From: Bryum argenteum
Lineage: Eukaryota > Streptophyta > Bryopsida > Bryales > Bryaceae
NCBI GenBank assembly: GCA_037043015.1
Contig: CM073327.1
Coordinates: forward strand, 3,392,727-3,456,726
Length of the DNA stretch: 64,000 bases
Reading direction: 5' to 3'
Program-made: the position numbers and the translations under genes
In this document: positions 11,380 to 30,384 of the stretch, piece by piece
Position numbering within the stretch: the stretch's first letter is position 1
Layout of the letters: every line of letters begins with the position of its first letter
Notes under the pieces: model-generated
Seen by the model: the letters and a program-made list of their open reading frames with translations, nothing else
What the model was told of the DNA's origin: nothing
Databases searched by the model: none

Positions 11380-11808
11380 AACCTCAATTCCATTAAAATG
11401 GCGGTATTCCATGTGCCATTTTGCCAAATCCCCTTTGAGCCATTTAGCTCGCATTCTAAAACGTGCCATTTTACAAGCATATTTTTGAATTGTGTTCAGA
11501 AGTATTTATGCTTGCAAAATGACATGTGTATTAATATCACACATGTACTCTATAATATTAAGTGATTCTGTAATATCACCAAAATCTCCATAATATCACA
11601 CTTTTAAATGGTTTTTGAACTTTGGACATAATCAAAGGGCAATATTTCTAAACGGCCGATCTAATACATTGTTCTTTTTGAAATGCAGTTAGAAATATTT
11701 ACCCTATCATGTCAAAACTTGACAAAAACCAAAATTAATTTTTTCATTTTAAGCACCCCAAAAAGCGCCATTTTACCGGAATAACGCCATTTTAATGGAA
11801 TTGAGGTT
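11380..11808. mobile_element. MITE with long TIRs and 4-bp TSD (ATGG), family M4 copy 1
   Basis: The left terminus AACCTCAATTCCATTAAAA and the right terminus (reverse complement) are identical over this stretch and remain similar for about 44 bp. The element is flanked by ATGG on both sides (11376-11379 and 11809-11812). The 429-bp interior has no ORF but has several TAATATCAC motifs. A second copy with a different 4-bp duplication lies at 43335-43593. The superfamily is not clear to me: 4-bp non-TTAA duplications are unusual among common plant MITEs. Confidence 0.8.
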
Positions 11809-11984
11809 ATGGGAAACTAAGCAAGGAAAATAATGAAAGATTTTGCGAAGCACATTAAATTAGAATTTAGAAAAAAATTGAGGAATAGTGACATAATGAT
11901 TATGAGTTAGGAACATAAAATTATAGAAGAAAATAAGCCTTTTTCCTTCAATTTAGTAATTTGTGGACAAATTTGAAGGCAGAG

Positions 11985-12262
11985 TGCTCAATAATGGCCG
12001 AAGCTTCAGATTTCTTAATATGTATTTAAGTAAAAAGTGTAAGTAAGTGGGATGATATTCAAAGTAGATTTACCATTTGTGGACCTTTCTACAATTTGCT
12101 ATGAGTTTTTGAAGGTGCACTCATAGGTGTTTCTAAAATGGTGCCCTGATTTGACACCATATAATGTTTGGAATGAGTGTATGGTAGTTGATGTGTGAAA
12201 CTATTATGTACCTATGGGTGAAGAAGCCTAGCGCTACATTATTGATAGTGCATGCTCCAATT
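11985..12262. repeat. Dispersed repeat family R3, second copy
   Basis: Shares the order of landmarks with 1156-1440: CAATAATGG start, CAATTTGCTATGAGTTTTTG, TTTCTAAAATGGTGCCCTGA, GACACCATATAATGTTTG and GTGAAGAAGCCTAG. It ends CATTATTGATAG, an inverted echo of its start. Confidence 0.45.
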
Positions 12263-12534
12263 TAAAGCACACTCCCTTATACACTATATTCTACTCATGT
12301 TAATTTCAAAACCGAAAATAGAAAAAAAAATTATAATAACAATGTTAAAAAATATTATTATTTAAAAAAAATTCTTTTGGGTGAGGTGGCGATAGTTTAC
12401 CTTCATTTCCGCTTCTAAAAGCAAAGATTGAATGAAGAAGTTGAGACTTCTCAAAGTTACAAGGTATATTAGAATGTTCGGCACGTGTAAGCACTTGGGG
12501 CTCGTGCATTTTCCGTTTTGGGTGCTTTCAATTA

Positions 12535-13550
12535 GAGCATGCCCAACCCGACGGTGCGACATGCCAGGCCGCTCGGCTGCAGGAAAACCTTGCAGGTGCC
12601 GCTCGGCCGGGCGTAGCAACCCCACCCCATGCCAGGACACAGGCAAGAGGGTGATGGTCTGGTTGGGGTACCCAAAAAGGTTGTCCCATGAACAATTGCA
12701 CTCTATGCTGGTGTGACAAACATATCCATTTTTAAACTGTAATACAATAAGACTTCATTAGATGTGGTTTTAGTTGTCTATACTTATAATGTATCAAGAA
12801 AAAAAATTAAAAATTAAAAAAAATATTTTGAAGTAATTTTATTTGATTTTTTAGTTGAAAAAGTAAGTCATGTCCCAATAACCTAAAATCCATAGAATCA
12901 AGCAAATGGAATATCAACCATTTTTATTTTAATATAATTTTTGAATATGACCTACATCTTCTTGTATAGAATACAAAATAATTTATTTAATAATAAAAAA
13001 ATTAATTCATTGTGCACTATAATGCCTGCAAATCCCCAAATTCAACACTTTTTCCCTCATCTATGAATGGATCCAAAAAAAATAAAAAATCTAAAAGAAA
13101 ATCTATAGGCATATATACTTTGATTTCAGTGAGGTGCATGATATTTTATTTTCTATTTTAGGGTCTTTTTACTTGATTAAAATGACTAAATTAGACAAAT
13201 TTTGGAGGCTTTCAATAAAAATAACCTAATTAGTGTGTCCAAAAAGTGATACCCCAAGCTTACCATTGCCCAAGAGGACAAGGTCTCTCACCAATCACAT
13301 TTGATGACAAGCAGATTATAATGATTATTATTTTTTCCAATAAAACCTGTGCCATATGTCACTCTTCCATTGGTTAATACAGACGCTAAAATATGAATGA
13401 AGGCAAGGGATAACTTGGAGTTATGGTGTTCTGGAATTTAGGAGACCTCAACCCTCTTGACCGGGTTACAGGGATAGTGTGTGGGCCGGGGCTCCTCACA
13501 CACTAAATATGGCTCCACTCTCAAGCATACAGTGGGGGTTGGGCATGCTC
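12535..13550. mobile_element. PIF/Harbinger-like non-autonomous DNA transposon (1016 bp)
   Basis: Termini are GAGCATGCCCAACCC at the left and its reverse complement GGGTTGGGCATGCTC at the right, a perfect 15-bp inverted repeat. It is flanked by TTA on both sides (12532-12534, 13551-13553). A 3-bp TTA/TAA duplication and GAGCAT-type termini fit PIF/Harbinger. The ends are GC-rich and the interior AT-rich. No transposase ORF. Confidence 0.8.
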
Positions 13551-13689
13551 TTAACCATCATCTAGGATAAATAGCCAATCATAAGAATGTGTTGAAACAT
13601 GCGATTACCTCTTTGTCCTGTGGCCATTGAGGTAAAGACATTACGGACAGACGCTGTATTCACGCCAATCTTCGATTTGAAGATTGGAG

Positions 13690-13712
13690 TTCTTATCTAT
13701 CTATCTATCTAT
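13690..13712. repeat. (CTAT)n microsatellite
   Basis: About six CTAT units immediately before the left edge of the LEA_2-PGM array. Confidence 0.8.
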
Positions 13713-13713
13713 T

Positions 13714-14277
13714 CATTTGAAACATCTTCTACCAACCAGCCTCAAATTATAAGTACAAATGTCAAAGATTCGTCGAGAAATGCTTTTTCTAGATCCAGTC
13801 GTCAGGTGTTTCCTATTCGCTCAACTTATTAGTCGGCAAGCTACAATGGTGCTCACTTCCCCACCGACAATAATGGCCGACTTCTGCCGATAATTTGAGG
13901 AAGGTGAAGCGTGCTACTGGGTCGTGTTTCGTTCCCTGGTTTCCCTCGTCTCTCCCTAGTACTTAGTTGCTCTTATCTGCACCTGTTCGCTTCGAGAAAG
14001 CTTGTGGCCAGTTCGGAAGCTTGTGTCATGCAGCTGCCGTACTTGTACGGAGTCCTTGACAAGCAGTCTAGATAGCCAGGGCATCGCATCCTAGATTGCC
14101 ATTGTAACGGTAGATCTCGTGGTAGGGACTTTGCATTCATCCAGCAAATGCTGTCAAGCCGCAGCAGTGTTGTGATCAATTCTCTGGAGAGCGAAGCTCG
14201 ATTGATCGATCACTGCACTACCCAATCAGGTCATAGCCCTGTTGAGATTGATCGAGGGTGGAGGGGACAGGCGCACG
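13714..14277 (+). promoter_or_regulatory. Conserved upstream block of LEA_2 copy A
   Basis: This about 560-bp block is recognisable in front of every LEA_2 copy: 17767-18306, 23045-23509, 28826-29291, and inverted at 54786-55320. Shared landmarks are GTCGGCAAGCTACA, GCCGACTTCTGCCGA, GTGGCCAGTTCGGA, GCAGTCTAGATAGCC, ACAGATCTCGTGGTA-type sequence and GATTGATCGAGGGT just before the start codon. Its conservation with the gene suggests promoter and 5' UTR. Confidence 0.6.
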
Positions 14278-15178
14278 ATGTTGTGTGAGAGGGCCGTCGA
14301 AGAAAGATCTCGGGTGGTGGTTGAGTTCCCAGCATCATGGAGAGATCGCCGAAGAGCTCTTTTCGAACCATGTAGAGATTGTTGCACTTGTAGTGAGGAA
14401 TGCTGTGGGGAGTGGGCTAGGAACATATTCTGGACTGCATTTTGTCTCCTCGTTCTATATTATTGCACGATCGGTGACTGTCATGCGCCGCCGACGCTAG
14501 ACCTGGAGGATGTGAACATCCACAACATGGTTGTCTACCAGAACACCAGTGACTCGCCGTATCAGGTAATACCATCGCTTCAGCCAGCTAGCCCATTTGG
14601 AGAACATTGAAATGCTTCAGTTGATTTGTGGCTAAGGTGGGGTATCGGCGATGGTGCACGTACGTATGGCAGGTGAGCAGTGAGTTCAGCGTTAATCTCA
14701 CAGCAACTAATCCGAACAAGGTAATCAAATGCTTCTCCACTTTCCGCCGTATGAGTGTGTGGGTGGAGTACAAGGGACAACAGATTGTGCTACAGGAGGT
14801 GCCATTGGGATTCGGATTGAAGCCAAAAGAGAGTCGCACGGTGATGTTGGACTTAAGAGGAGAGGGGTACCCATTGAAGAAGGAGTCGGCGTTGTTGTTG
14901 GACTTGGTGCTGCGTTGTTGTTGGACTTGGTGCTGCGGAACTCGAGTGGTGTGGACTTGGTGCTGCGGAACTCGAGTGGTGTGGACTTGGTGCTGCAGAA
15001 CTCGAGTGGTGTGGACTTGGTATTTACCTTCAAGTCTCGCGTCATGCGCAATGACCGCAAGGCGAGGTGGATAACCAAATGGTGTGACACAATCCATAAG
15101 ACTCCACCCAATGGTAACTTCTTCATTGCGAACTCTACGGGTGATTTGGCTTGGTTGTCTTGTTATACATCACAATAG
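14278..15178 (+). pseudogene. LEA_2/NHL-like membrane protein gene, copy A (frameshifted by repeat expansion)
   Basis: Exon 1 (14278-14565) encodes a 96-residue N-terminus with one membrane segment (WTAFCLLVLYYC) and then the family sequence LEDVNIHNMVVYQN. It is about 30 residues longer than in copies B-D and rich in Arg and Cys. Exon 2 starts at 14673 (VSSEFSVNLTATNPNK). From about 14892 a coding minisatellite is present: a 23-bp unit twice, then a 30-bp unit three times. The net gain of 83 bp changes the frame, so translation ends at 15074, while the conserved C-terminus continues in another frame to 15178. Probably a pseudogene, or an allele with a novel Trp/Cys-rich tail. Confidence 0.75.
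14892..15025 (+). repeat. Coding minisatellite in LEA_2 copy A
   Basis: Two copies of a 23-bp unit (TTGTTGTTGGACTTGGTGCT and 3 more bases) are followed by three copies of a 30-bp unit (GAACTCGAGTGGTGTGGACT...). Other LEA_2 copies have one of each. The 23-bp step is not a multiple of three. Confidence 0.9.
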
Positions 15179-16563
15179 AGTAGTGTAGTTGATTCTTGAA
15201 AGCTCACAATGTCAATGTAAATTTTGGAAATTTTGTACAAAGGATTGAAAGTTTGAAGAGATTCAAACTAGAGATTCACAAACTCAAATCTTCTTCCCAA
15301 TGTCTTGAATTATGTACAAGAAAAAGTCCAAGACACTCTTGACCCCTTTTTTGGACTAGCCCTAAAACTACCAAAAAGTCTCTACACTCCCAACATCCAA
15401 CATGGGTGTCATCCAACATTCTTTTTATGCGAGTTGAGAATTTTCAAATTTTCACATACTTTCACATATGTAACGAGAGGATTTAGTATCTAACTTGTAT
15501 GTGTATATGTATGTCAAATCTTACATTCAATTTCTTTACCAATTGAGAGATCATAGTGTTCAAAGTTGAAGAAAATGTATCTTTCCCTTGTTGTAGAAAA
15601 AGTAACCAGTTTTGTTAAGGCAAAAGAACCTTTTTTGGTAGAAAACTTGATTTGTGGAGCCCTCTCCAAATTCTTGTTTGTAAGTGAGTTAGGAACACGT
15701 CTACAATATCTACCCTCATGCAACTTATAAAACTTAAAGAATTGCTTGAGGATTCTCATGCAGGTATGTTGAAATTCAACTACAAAGGCGGATCTGTGAC
15801 AATAGAAATAGAATGTGGAGAATAATTTCATTGGGATCCCGAACGGTGTGACCATGCCTTAATGTTCACCTTATTTACATGTTCAAAAAACAAAACTTGA
15901 AAAATAGAAGTAAAATATCAAATTTTGGTGAATTTCTGAACTTTTTGTGATTAAGATGATTTTGGGCAAACTTTAGGGATAGAGGAGCATATACCACAGT
16001 TTGGGCAGATAAGGAATAGGGTTCTCAAACTTTGACGGTGAATATCTCCTAAGATGTGAGGAAGTCTAAAGCTTGGAAGGACTTTTCGGAGAGGTATGAA
16101 AAATCTCTCCAACTATGCATATCATCTTCATTGGAACTAAACCTAGAAAACCAGAGGCTGACCAAACCCTAATCGAACAGAATATGGCCTCAGTCAACTC
16201 TAGGGGGTAATACTCCATCACTTTTGAATGCCAAGAGTCATTGTATTAGAAGCCTGAGGAGAAAGCTGTCAATGTAACTACAAATGCGCAAGAAACGAAG
16301 AGTCTCACTCGAGGCAACTCGCAAACAACAGCATGTCATCAACACCTACCAAAACTATTGATTGAATATGCGTGGCCCTCGTACACGAGTCACCAATTGT
16401 GTTATTGTCGAAAATCAGATTCACAAGAAAACACCATGATTGAATAAATGTAACAAAAAGACTCCTGCTCAGTTTGCTTGCCTACAGCTCTCGGACTTCT
16501 CCCAGTCCACACGAAGCACTGTCCATGCTCTGCTCTACTCCTCCATGTGCCCGCACACAGCAT
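15179..16563. other. Spacer between LEA_2-A and the PGM-A remnant, with repeat family R2
   Basis: About 15560-16200 belongs to dispersed family R2, also seen at 48160-48770 and in reverse at about 56490-56800. Landmarks are GGTGAATTTTTGAA, TATCTCCTAA-type and GGCTGACCAA. From about 16230 on is the PGM 3'-flanking region, shared with the array copies (ACACGAGTCACC, TGTGTTATTGTCGA, CTCTCGGACTTCTCCCAGTC). No gene. Confidence 0.55.
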
Positions 16564-17775
<1,212 letters not shown>

Positions 17776-18306
17776 GGTACCAACCAGCCCCTAACTTCAA
17801 GTAAAAATATCAAAGATTCGCCAAAAAATGCTTTTACTGGACATAGTCTTCATAAAAATCCTTCGCGTTCATCTTCGTCGGCAAGCTACAGTAGTGCTCA
17901 CTTTTCCACCTTCAATATTGGCCGACTTCTGCCGACAATTTGGGGAAGGCGAAGCTTGCTACTGGGTGGTGTTTCATTCCCTGGTTTCCCTCGTCTCTCC
18001 CCACTTGGTTCCTCTTATCTGCACTGGTTCGAGAAGGCTTGTGGCCAGTTCGGAAGCATGTGTTATGCAGCAGCTACAATTGTACCGGTGTCCTTGACAA
18101 GCAGTCTAGATAGCCCGGGCACCGCATCATAGATTGCCGTTGTATCGACAGATCTCGTGGTAGGGGCTTTGCATACATCCAGCAGATCATGTCGAGCCGC
18201 AGCAGCGAGGCGATTAACTCTCTGTCGGGCTAAGCTCGATCATTGCACACTTAGTTAGGTCATAGCCCTGTTAAGATTGATCGAGGGTAGAGGGGACAGT
18301 CGTACG

Positions 18307-19031
18307 ATGTCCTGTTCCGAGTCATGTGCCACTTGCGTGAAACTGGCGTTCGCAACGATCTTATTTTTTTCTCCTATGTGGTTCTCCTATCTGATCGTCT
18401 TCACGTTGGCTGATTGTCAAGCGCCGCCGACGCTAGGCCTGGAGGATGTGAACATCCACAACATGGTTGTCTACCAGAACACCACTGACTCGACATATCA
18501 GGTAAGATCATCGGTCAAGCCAGCTAGCTCATTTGGAGAGCATCGAAACGCTTCAGTTGATTTGAGGCTAAGTTGGGGTATTGGCGATGACGCATGTGCT
18601 TATGGCAGGTGAGGAGTGAATTTAGCGTGAATCTCACGGCAAGGAATCCGAACAAGGTAATCAAATGCTTCTCCACTTTCCGCCGTATGAGTGTGTGGGT
18701 GGAGTACAAGGGACAACACATTGTGCGACAGGAGGTGCCATTGGGATTCGGATTGAAGCCGAAAGAGAGTCGCACGGTGATGTTGGACTTGAGAGGAGAG
18801 GGGTACCCATTGAAGAAGGAGTCGGCGTTGTTGTTGGACTTGGTGCTCCGAAACTCTAGTGGTGTGGACTTGGTATTCACCTTCAAGTCTCGTGTCATGC
18901 GCAACGACCGCAAGGCGAGGTGGTTAACCAAACGGTGTGATATAATCCATAGGACTCCGCCCAATGGTAACTTCTCCCATGCTAAATATAGTGGTGGTTT
19001 AGCTTGGTCATCTTGTGACCCATCAGAGTAG
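18307..19031 (+). CDS. LEA_2/NHL-like membrane protein, copy B
   Basis: Two exons, 18307-18501 and 18609-19031, give 205 residues. Residues 1-35 carry a Cys-rich start (MSCSESCATCVKL) and one hydrophobic segment (FATILFFSPMWFSYLIVF), a signal-anchor arrangement. The rest is a LEA_2 (NDR1/HIN1-like) domain: LEDVNIHNMVVYQN, FSVNLTARNPNK, FRRMSVWVEYKG, EVPLGFGLKPKESRTVMLDL, KRCDIIHRTPPNGN. NHL proteins are membrane-anchored, with the LEA_2 domain outside the cytosol, and are linked to defence and abiotic stress (family knowledge); the exact role here is unknown. The 107-bp intron is open in frame for 38 codons, then stops. It lies tail-to-tail with PGM copy B. Reading frame intact. Confidence 0.82.
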
Positions 19032-20027
19032 AATAGGTGATGGTATGAATGTATTGTATGTATTTGAGAGCAGACTTTTCACGCAAACGGCTTCTTTGTG
19101 AAGGTTAGTACACACGGAGCTTGGGCATGTTGTGCCATTGTAAACCAATGATTTCAATTGCATTTATTTTGCATGGATCTTATTATATAAAAGTGATCGT
19201 TTGGTGAAGTGCGGGCACATGGACAACATGGAAGAGGGTAGTGGAGCTCAAGTGTGAGCAAGGGCAGGTTTAGAGTTAGTATCAATTGACCTACACAAGT
19301 GAATACTATGCATGTGAGCGGACTCTAGGACTAAAGTCGACTCGTCAAGGAGGTTCATTTTGAGCACATTGGGGATTGTGGCATTCAAAACTGTTGTATG
19401 GTAATGGTAGAATGTTCACCACAAGAAATCTACAGGGATGTCAGACAATGGAAGCAAGCGGGAACTACATTATCTCTCCGATACAATTTGTAATTGACAA
19501 CTTGGATCAAGTGAACATGGCAATTGTTTGAAAACTGCTGCATGTTCTCTTCTTTCAGTTCTAATCATAAAACTCTTGGTGGCTTCTGTACATGTGCAGC
19601 TCCTACAAGAACATACTCTATATCTAAAAACTTTTAACACATATGGTCTAGCATGACAAACTAGAGCTTCTCTGCTATAATAGTGAGTGTAACTACAATT
19701 GCACAACCTTCCAAATGACTCGAGCAAACTACACTTCCAAGCTGTTACAATGAAGCGTCGAAGAGTCTCCCTCGAGGCAACTCGTGAAAAACAGCATGAT
19801 ATCAACACGTACCGAGATAACTAATTGATATGCGTGACCTCTCGTACACGAGTCACCAATTGTGTTATTGTCGACAATCAGATTCACAAGTAAACGCCAT
19901 GATTGAATAAATGTAAGAAAAAACACTCCTGCACAGTATGCTTGCCTACAGCTCTCGGACTTCTCCCAGTCCACACGACGCACTGTCCATGCTCTGCTCT
20001 ACTCCTCCGTGTGCACGCACGCAGCAT
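19032..20027. other. Spacer between LEA_2-B and PGM-B
   Basis: Non-coding. The 3' flanks of the two convergent genes meet here. The block is shared with 24232-25279 and 30013-31061, and in reverse with 53040-54060. It lacks the telomeric insertion seen in the later copies. No other feature. Confidence 0.6.
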
Positions 20028-23045
<3,018 letters not shown>

Positions 23046-23509
23046 TCAGCGCTCAAGAATCCTCTGCGCTCAGCTTAGTCGGCAAGCTACAGTAGTGCTC
23101 ACTTTACCACCGACAATATTGACCGACTTCTGCCGACAATTCGGGAACGCGATGCTTGCTACTGGGTGGTGTTTCATGCTCGAGTCCCTCGTCTCTCGTC
23201 TCTCCCTACTTATCTGCTCGTATCTGCACTTGTTCGAGAAGGCTTGCTTGGCCAGTTCGGATGCTTACGTTATGCACTTGCTTTGTACCGGAGTCCTTGC
23301 AAGCAGTCTAGATAGCCCGGGCATCGCATCATAGATTGCCGTTGTATCGACAGATCTCGTGGTAGAGGTTTTGCGTACGTCCAGCAGATCCTGTCGAGCC
23401 GCAGCAGGAAGGCGATCAACTCTCTGTCGGGCTAAGCTCGATCATTGCACTACTCAGTTAGGTCATAGCCCTGTTGAGATTGATCGAGGGTAGAGGGAAC
23501 AGTCGTACG

Positions 23510-24231
23510 ATGTCCTGTTCCGAGTTATGTGGCCATTGCGGCCTCATGGCGTTCACAGTGATCATAGGTTTTTCTCCTTTCTGGCTTCTCTACGTGACCA
23601 TCTTCACGATATCTGACTGTCAGGCGCCGCCGACGCTACGCCTGGAGGATGTGAACATCCACAACATGGTTGTCTACCAGAACACAACTGACTCGCCATA
23701 TCAGGTAATATCATCGGTCAAGCCAGCTAGCTCATCTGAAGCACATCGAAATACTTCAGTTGATTTGAGGCTAAGTTGGGGTATTGGCCATGATGCATGT
23801 GCTTATGGCAGGTGAGCAGTGAGTTTAGCGTGAATCTCACGGCAGGGAATCCGAACAAGGTAATCAAATGCTTCTCCACTTTCCGCCGTATGAGTGTGTG
23901 GGTGGAGTACAAGGGACAACACATTGTGCAACAGGAGGTGCCATTGGGATTCGGATTGAAGCCGAAAGAGAGTCGCACGGTGATGTTGGACTTGAGAGGA
24001 GAGGGGTACCCATTGAAGAAGGAGTCGGTGTTGTTGTTGGACTTGGTACTCCGGAACTCGAGTGGGGTGGACTTTGTATTCACCTTCAAGTCTCGTGTCA
24101 TGCGCAACGACCGCAAGGCGAGGTGGATAACCAAACGGTGTGATATAATCCATAGGACTCCGCCCAATGGTAACTTCTCCCATGCTAAATCTAATGGTGG
24201 TTTGGCTTGGTCATCTTGTGAATACCCATGA
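23510..24231 (+). CDS. LEA_2/NHL-like membrane protein, copy C
   Basis: Two exons, 23510-23704 and 23812-24231, give 204 residues with an intact frame. The N-terminus is MSCSELCGHCGLMAF, followed by a membrane segment (VIIGFSPFWLLYVTIF), then the LEA_2 domain (LEDVNIHNMVVYQN, FSVNLTAGNPNK, FRRMSVWVEYKG, VPLGFGLKPKESRTVMLDL). The C-terminus ends WSSCEYP instead of CDPSE/CDPSQ in copies B and E. Domain role as for copy B: a membrane-anchored NHL/LEA_2-type protein with unknown specific function. It is the parent or sibling of copy D, which lies one repeat unit downstream. Confidence 0.82.
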
Positions 24232-24581
24232 CAATAGAATAGGTGATGGTATGAATGTATTGTATGTATTTGAGAGCAGACTTTTCACGCAAACGGCTTC
24301 TTTGTGAAGGTTAGTACACACGGAGCATGGGTATGTTGTGTCATTGTAAACCAATGATTTCAATTGCATTTATTTTGCATGGATCTTATTATATAAAAGT
24401 GATCGTTTGGTGAAGTGCGGGCACATGGACAACATGGAAGAGGGTAGTGGACCTCAAGTCCGAGTAAAGGCAGTTTAGGATTCGTATCAATTGACCTATA
24501 GAAGTGAATATTGTGCATGTGAGCGGACTGTAGGACTAAAGTCAATTCGTCAAGGAGATGCATTTTGAACACATTGTGGAA

Positions 24582-24602
24582 TAGGGTTTAGGGTTTAGGG
24601 TT
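24582..24602 (+). repeat. Interstitial telomeric insertion, (TTTAGGG)3-type, with 10-bp flanking duplication
   Basis: The inserted sequence is TAGGGTTTAGGGTTTAGGGT plus one T. It is bounded on both sides by CATTGTGGAA (24572-24581 and 24603-24612). The homologous position in copy B (about 19360-19390) has no TTTAGGG units. Confidence 0.88.
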
Positions 24603-24864
24603 CATTGTGGAATTCAAAAGAGTGTATAGCAAAGCAGCCAATAATGGTGGAATATTCAGCCCAAGAAATCTACAGGGCTGTCGCACAACGCAAGCAAGCA
24701 GGAACTACATTATCTCCCCGATACAATTTGTAATTGGCAATTTGGATTTAGTGAGCAGGGCAATTGTTTGTGGCTAATCATAAACTTGTTGGTGGCTACT
24801 GTTAATGTGCAGCTCCTACAAGGACATACTCCATATCTAAAAACTTTTAACACATGTGATCTAT

Positions 24865-24896
24865 CATGCATCTAGCATGCATCTAGCATGCATGAC
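24865..24896. repeat. CATGCATCTAG short tandem repeat (RY-like)
   Basis: Two full 11-bp units and a partial third, CATGCATG. The corresponding place in copy B has a single CTAGCATG. CATGCA is the core of RY elements bound by B3 factors, but the position between two 3' ends gives no regulatory argument. Confidence 0.7.
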
Positions 24897-25279
24897 AAAC
24901 TAGAGCTTCTCTACTAGAATAGTGAGTGTAACTACAATTGCACAACATTGAAAATGACTCGCGAACTACACTTCCAAGCTGTTACAATGAAGAAACGGAG
25001 AGTCTCACTCGAGGCAACTCTCAAACAACAGCATGTCATCCACACCTACCAAGCTCATTGATCCAAGCTTATTAATTGGATATGCGTGACCTCTCGTACA
25101 CGAGTCACCTATTGTGTTATTGTCGACAATCAGATTCACAAGTAAACACCATGATTGAATAAATGTAAGAAAAAACACTCCTGCACAGTATGCTTGCCTA
25201 CAGCTCTCGGACTTCTCCCAGTCCACACGACGCACTGTCCATGCTCTGCTCTACTCCTCCGTGTGCACGCACGCAGCTT

Positions 25280-28830
<3,551 letters not shown>

Positions 28831-29291
28831 AGCGCTCAAGAATCCTCTGCGCTCAGCTTAGTCGGCAAGCTACAGTAGTGCTCACTTTACCACCGACAAT
28901 ATTGACCGACTTCTGCCGACAATTCGGGGAACGCGATGCTTGCTACTGGGTGGTGTTTCATGCTCGAGTCCCTCGTCTCTCGTCTCTCCCTACTTATCTG
29001 CTCGTATCTGCACTTGTTCGAGAAGGCTTGTGGCCAGTTCGGATGCTTACGTTATGCACTTGCTTTGTACCGGAGTCCTTGCAAGCAGTCTAGATAGCCC
29101 GGGCATCGCATCATAGATTGCCGTTGTATCGACAGATCTCGTGGTAGAGGTTTTGCGTACGTCCAGCAGATCCTGTCGAGCCGCAGCAGGAAGGCGATCA
29201 ACTCTCTGTCGGGCTAAGCTCGATCATTGCACTACTCAGTTAGGTCATAGCCCTGTTGAGATTGATCGAGGGTAGAGGGAACAGTCGTACG

Positions 29292-30012
29292 ATGTCCTGT
29301 TCCGAGTTATGTGGCCATTGCGGCCTCATGGCGTTCACAGTGATCATAGGTTTTTCTCCTTTCTGGCTTCTCTACGTGACCATCTTCACGATATCTGACT
29401 GTCAGGCGCCGCCGACGCTACGCCTGGAGGATGTGAACATCCACAACATGGTTGTCTACCAGAACACAACTGACTCGCCATATCAGGTAATATCATCGGT
29501 CAAGCCAGCTAGCTCATCTGAAGCACATCGAAATACTTCAGTTGATTTGAGGCTAAGTTGGGGTATTGGCCATGATGCATGTGCTTATGGCAGGTGAGCA
29601 GTGAGTTTAGCGTGAATCTCACGGCAGGGAATCCGAACAAGGTAATCAAATGCTTCTCCACTTTCCGCCGTATGAGTGTGTGGGTGGAGTACAAGGGACA
29701 ACACATTGTGCAACAGGAGGTGCCATTGGGATTCGGATTGAAGCCGAAGAGAGTCGCACGGTGATGTTGGACTTGAGAGGAGAGGGGTACCCATTGAAGA
29801 AGGAGTCGGTGTTGTTGTTGGACTTGGTACTCCGGAACTCGAGTGGGGTGGACTTTGTATTCACCTTCAAGTCTCGTGTCATGCGCAACGACCGCAAGGC
29901 GAGGTGGATAACCAAACGGTGTGATATAATCCATAGGACTCCGCCCAATGGTAACTTCTCCCATGCTAAATCTAATGGTGGTTTGGCTTGGTCATCTTGT
30001 GAATACCCATGA
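29292..30012 (+). pseudogene. LEA_2/NHL-like gene, copy D (single-base deletion)
   Basis: Exon 1 (29292-29486) is identical to copy C. Exon 2 starts at 29594. Near 29749 one A of an AAAG run is missing (GCCGAAGAG against GCCGAAAGAG in copy C), so the frame shifts within the LEA_2 domain and terminates early. Downstream sequence matches copy C to 30012. Since everything else is near-identical, the change is very recent or an assembly/sequencing error. Confidence 0.8.
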
Positions 30013-30363
30013 CAATAGAATAGGTGATGGTATGAATGTATTGTATGTATTTGAGAGCAGACTTTTCACGCAAACGGCTTCTTTGTGAAGGTTAGTACAC
30101 ACGGAGCATGGGTATGTTGTGTCATTGTAAACCAATGATTTCAATTGCATTTATTTTGCATGGATCTTATTATATAAAAGTGATCGTTTGGTGAAGTGCG
30201 GGCACATGGACAACATGGAAGAGGGTAGTGGACCTCAAGTCTGAGTAAAGGCAGGTTTAGGATTCGTATCAATTGACCTATAGAAGTGAATATTGTGCAT
30301 GTGAGCGGACTGTAGGACTAAAGTCAATTCGTCAAGGAGATGCATTTTGAACACATTGTGGAA

Positions 30364-30384
30364 TAGGGTTTAGGGTTTAGGGTT
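30364..30384 (+). repeat. Interstitial telomeric insertion, second copy
   Basis: The same insertion as at 24582, carried along by the 5782-bp duplication, with the same CATTGTGGAA on both sides. Confidence 0.85.

Noticed and set aside
23727-24183. Minus-strand ORFs of 125-150 codons opposite every LEA_2 exon 2
   Set aside because: Shadows of the conserved LEA_2 exon; they keep open only because of its codon composition.
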